Assembly (NCBI GenBank): GCA_004335835.1
Contig: RWJK01001438.1
Span: 1 to 64,000, forward strand
Direction: 5' to 3'
Length of the DNA: 64,000 nucleotides
Source of the DNA: Scenedesmus sp. ARA3
Lineage: Eukaryota > Chlorophyta > Chlorophyceae > Sphaeropleales > Scenedesmaceae
Shown: piece by piece, positions 62,301-64,000 of the stretch
How positions within the stretch are numbered: position 1 is the first letter of the stretch
How the letters are laid out: every line of letters begins with the position of its first letter
Position numbers and translations under genes: made by a program
Notes under the pieces: model-generated
What the model was told of the DNA's origin: nothing
Databases searched by the model: none
Seen by the model: only the letters and a program-made list of their open reading frames with translations

Positions 62301-63056
62301 GGGTTCAGATCTTTTGTATCATGTAGGGTTTTGGGGCAGAGCTTCAAGTGTTTAGAGATGCTGCTGCGGCTGCTACAGCAGCTGCTGGGGGGCCTGGGCA
62401 TCGACAGGAGCCTGACAGATACTCTGGAGGCGCCAGACCTCAAGCTCAACAGGTGGGCGGAAAGTTTTGACGCCAGGGCTTTGCCAGGGCTGGAGGTTTT
62501 GGGGCTATAGCTATGCCGCCTTGGGCAGGGAGACACGACGGCTGAGATCAAGCGGATGCCGTGCTTCGTGGTGTCTGCTGCAGGCTCTGTAGGCTCTTAT
62601 TACTGCTGCTGCTGCTGTTGCTGCTGCCGCAGGCTTGCCCCTGCTGTGTCTGCCGCCTGGCAGCTGCATGCCAAGCGCACCTGGCTGGCAGGGGGTGCCT
62701 CTGACAGCCTCAACCCGCTGCTGACTCAGATGCGGGTGGTCAAGGAGGCACAGGCGCGCCTGCACCAGCTGGCCTCACGGTGAGCTGCGGTTTGGTTTTG
62801 ATGCTTAAATAGATTCCATGGCTTGATGCTGGGCCTTTGCAGGGAACTAGTTGTCAGGTTGTGGCGGTTCCATCTGCGCCAGCTTGTGCTGCGTGGAGTG
62901 GCTTAAATGGCACACTGGAGCATTCAGTAGCCTGTCATGTAACATACCATGTTGCAAGCAGGCGCAAGCTGCAGAGGTCATCGCTTGATGTGCCTCAGCG
63001 CCCCTGGATCTTCTGCACGTGGCGTGTCGACTCTTCAACAATCTGACTCAGCTTGC

Positions 63057-63104
<48 letters not shown>

Positions 63105-63878
63105 ACAGCTTTGTGGGTGCTGCTGTGGGCTTCATCACCGGGCTGGTGGGGCAGCTCATGGGAGAGGCCATGGAGGCCGGTGCCAGGCATGCTGACAGTG
63201 AGTGGCCAAAATGTATTTTTATTTGCCTAAAGTTCTTAGTCAATGGCAATCATCTAGGTACACTGTTTGCAGCTCATGGGCGAGGCCATGGAGGCCGGTG
63301 CCAGGCACAGCGACAGTGAGTGATAAAAGATGAAGTTGTGTTTTGCTATCCGGCTTCATTCGCTGTCAAGTGGTTGCATTGTTTGCAGCTCATGGGAGAG
63401 GCCATGGAGGCTGGTGCCAGGCACAGCGACAGTGAGTGACCGAAGATAAAGCTTGTGTTTTGCTGTCCGGCTTCATTCGCTGTCAAGAGGGTGCACTGTT
63501 TGCAGCTCATGGGCGAGCCATGAAGGGCGGTGCCAGGCATGCTGACAGTGAGTCGCGCACATGATGTGCTTTGTTTGCTTTCATGTTTTAATTGCAATCA
63601 AGTGGGTGCACTGTCTGCAGCTCATGGGCGAGGCCATGGAGGGCGGCAGCAGGCATGCTGACAGTGAGCGGCGGTGCGCGGAAGCTCTACCAAAGGTTGC
63701 TCAATTTGTTATCTCGTTGCTGTGCTACATACTGTCAGCATGCATGTGTATGCACCACAAGCAGCTGTTAACCTTCCACCAAGGGGTCCCCCAATTGGTG
63801 CTCTGTTTTGCAGTCTGTCCCTGTTGCTCGTTGACAATGCATGTCTGATGCTGTTTTGCTGAATGCGCTCTGCTGCTG

Positions 63879-63911
<33 letters not shown>

Positions 63912-64000
63912 GCCACCAGGGTGGAGCAAGGTGTCCCCGCCGGACCGCGCTAAGCTGCACGGCGTCATGCTGCGTGTGAGGCCGCTGCTGCAAGTGCTGG
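56347..64000 (+). CDS. SEC3: Exocyst subunit SEC3 (EXOC1), 3' end beyond window
   Basis: Twelve phase-compatible exons: 56347-56442, 56882-56947, 57461-57628, 58051-58179, 58561-58676, 59011-59149, 60004-60138, 61298-61426, 62108-62295, 62633-62779, 63109-63197 and 63920->64000. The order follows plant SEC3: an N-terminal PH-like region (ALRSVVLMFTVKRSLADRG, LRKSYPLKSLHVMRL, HTAMFFASLAVQLLR), then the coiled-coil part DLTELLASFDMGLGEADAF, EEAAALEAANVAALLGCGPA, VLDDLDQSLQVFDFKLRHMR, DDIAAIEASNNSLE, NPLLTQMRVVKEAQARLHQL and VSPPDRAKLHGVMLRVRPLL. SEC3 is the exocyst subunit that marks the plasma membrane via its PH domain and tethers secretory vesicles. Nearly every exon has truncated tandem copies in neighbouring introns, and a 73-nt N gap lies in intron 8. 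Confidence 0.93.
57238..57853 (+). repeat. Decoy copies around SEC3 exon 3
   Basis: The exon start (57461) has an upstream copy at 57238-57328 (AFAGETLRSVVLMFTVKRSL) whose acceptor AG has become GG. The exon end (57628) has a downstream copy at 57768-57853 with donor GTGCGC. Confidence 0.88.
58328..58404 (+). repeat. Decoy copy of SEC3 exon 4 end
   Basis: A diverged copy of the segment ending at 58179 (GDAALRRQ) followed by a GTGGGG donor, located 200 bp downstream in the intron. Confidence 0.8.
58849..59585 (+). repeat. Decoy or alternative copies around SEC3 exon 6
   Basis: Upstream copy starting at 58849 (HQDAVLPSISGVTLERE, then ARWASDNTP) with a proper acceptor; full exon at 59011-59149; two copies of the exon end at about 59296-59374 and 59509-59585 (WASHKEEVTAGLSSFALEVV, degenerate in the last). 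The upstream copy differs enough after its start to be a candidate alternative exon. Confidence 0.85.
59762..59979 (+). repeat. Two truncated copies of SEC3 exon 7 start
   Basis: VGRSPENSSAADSLMRTK at 59762 and VGRSPEDSSAADVLMSAK at 59884, each after a CAG acceptor, precede the complete exon at 60004. Confidence 0.9.
60286..60569 (+). repeat. Two truncated copies of SEC3 exon 7 end
   Basis: LTELLASFDMGLGDADAFAA at about 60301-60368 with donor GTGGGC, and a shorter copy at about 60519-60564 (DMGLGEADAFAAALQ) with donor GTATGT. Confidence 0.9.
60834..61160 (+). repeat. Two near-complete upstream copies of SEC3 exon 8
   Basis: EEAAALEAANVAALLGCGPA appears at 60834 and 61067, each after a CAG acceptor and each extending through VLGQLRLC before diverging; the complete exon with VLDDLDQSLQ is at 61298. 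Confidence 0.92.
61529..61713 (+). repeat. Two copies of SEC3 exon 8 end flanking the assembly gap
   Basis: VLDDLDQSLQ with donor GTGTGT at 61529-61558 and a copy at 61683-61712 whose donor has become GGGTGA. The N run 61592-61664 lies between them, so further copies may be missing from the assembly. Confidence 0.88.
61592..61664. other. Assembly gap of 73 N
   Basis: Run of undetermined bases inside SEC3 intron 8, within the tandem-copy array. Repeat-induced assembly failure is the likely cause. Confidence 0.99.
61782..61975 (+). repeat. Two truncated copies of SEC3 exon 9 start
   Basis: A degenerate copy from 61780 (SKLRHMRDGIAA) and a better one from 61892 (VFDFKLRHMRDDIAAIKASN) precede the complete exon at 62108. 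Confidence 0.9.
62371..62452 (+). repeat. Truncated copy of SEC3 exon 9 end
   Basis: LLGGLGIDRSLTDTLEAPDL with donor GTGGGC lies 80 bp downstream of the real exon end at 62295. Confidence 0.9.
63058..63104 (+). repeat. CTG array forming the 3' end of SEC3 intron 10
   Basis: About 15 CTG units run up to the CACAG acceptor at 63104-63108, replacing a normal polypyrimidine tract. Confidence 0.88.
63152..63668 (+). repeat. Five tandem ~116-bp copies of SEC3 exon 11 end
   Basis: Units begin at CAGCTCATGGG at 63152, 63270, 63386, 63503 and 63618 (spacings 118, 116, 117, 115). Each includes the end of exon 11 (LMGEAMEAGARH), a GTGAGT/GTGAGC donor after GACA, and in copies 2-5 a T(T/C)TGCAG that could act as an acceptor. 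Only the first is continuous with the full exon. Confidence 0.93.

Overview
This window is nuclear DNA of a chlorophyte green alga, most likely a chlorophycean and possibly of the Scenedesmus/Tetradesmus group; that placement is inference from style, not a database match. The evidence is intron-rich genes with GT-AG and GC-AG splice sites, saturation with CAG/CTG trinucleotides (poly-Gln, poly-Ala and poly-Ser inside proteins and CTG tracts at intron ends), TGTAA-type polyadenylation signals, and a plant/algal gene set (exocyst SEC3, TBCCD1/ASQ2, ceramide kinase, mitoferrin, ZC3HC1/NIPA-like).

Layout. 1-3.85 kb: a TBCC-domain (TBCCD1) gene running off the left edge on the minus strand. 6.0-6.4 kb: a small intronless DUF4286-type gene. 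7.7-14.1 kb: a secreted reprolysin-like zinc metalloprotease with 11 exons, two of them microexons. 16.0-21.4 kb: a ceramide kinase. 22.8-27.6 kb: two adjacent genes for secreted Cys-rich proteins on the same strand. 29.7-33.1 kb: mitoferrin, sharing a 430-bp head-to-head promoter region with a ZC3HC1/NIPA-like zinc-finger gene (33.5-36.2 kb, plus). 38.0-41.6 kb: a Gln/Ala-rich AT-hook protein. 41.6-47.7 kb: gene-poor DNA with minisatellites and dispersed repeats. 47.7-50.0 kb: an RRM protein with a hydrophobic N-terminus. 51.2-54.5 kb: a very Gln/Ala-rich protein with a Cys cluster. 56.3-64 kb: exocyst SEC3, running off the right edge. Exons were placed by matching remembered family motifs and by requiring compatible splice phases at each junction.

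The most unusual property is structural. In at least five genes the piece of an exon next to a splice site, together with flanking intron, is tandemly repeated on the intron side two to five times, leaving arrays of truncated decoy exons with intact or decaying splice sites. SEC3 shows this at nearly every exon, and the metalloprotease, ceramide kinase and mitoferrin show it too. CTG arrays frequently form the 3' end of introns directly before the CAG acceptor. A perfect 57-bp inverted repeat (candidate small-RNA hairpin) lies inside a ceramide kinase intron. The genes do not form a pathway; they are ordinary eukaryotic neighbours.
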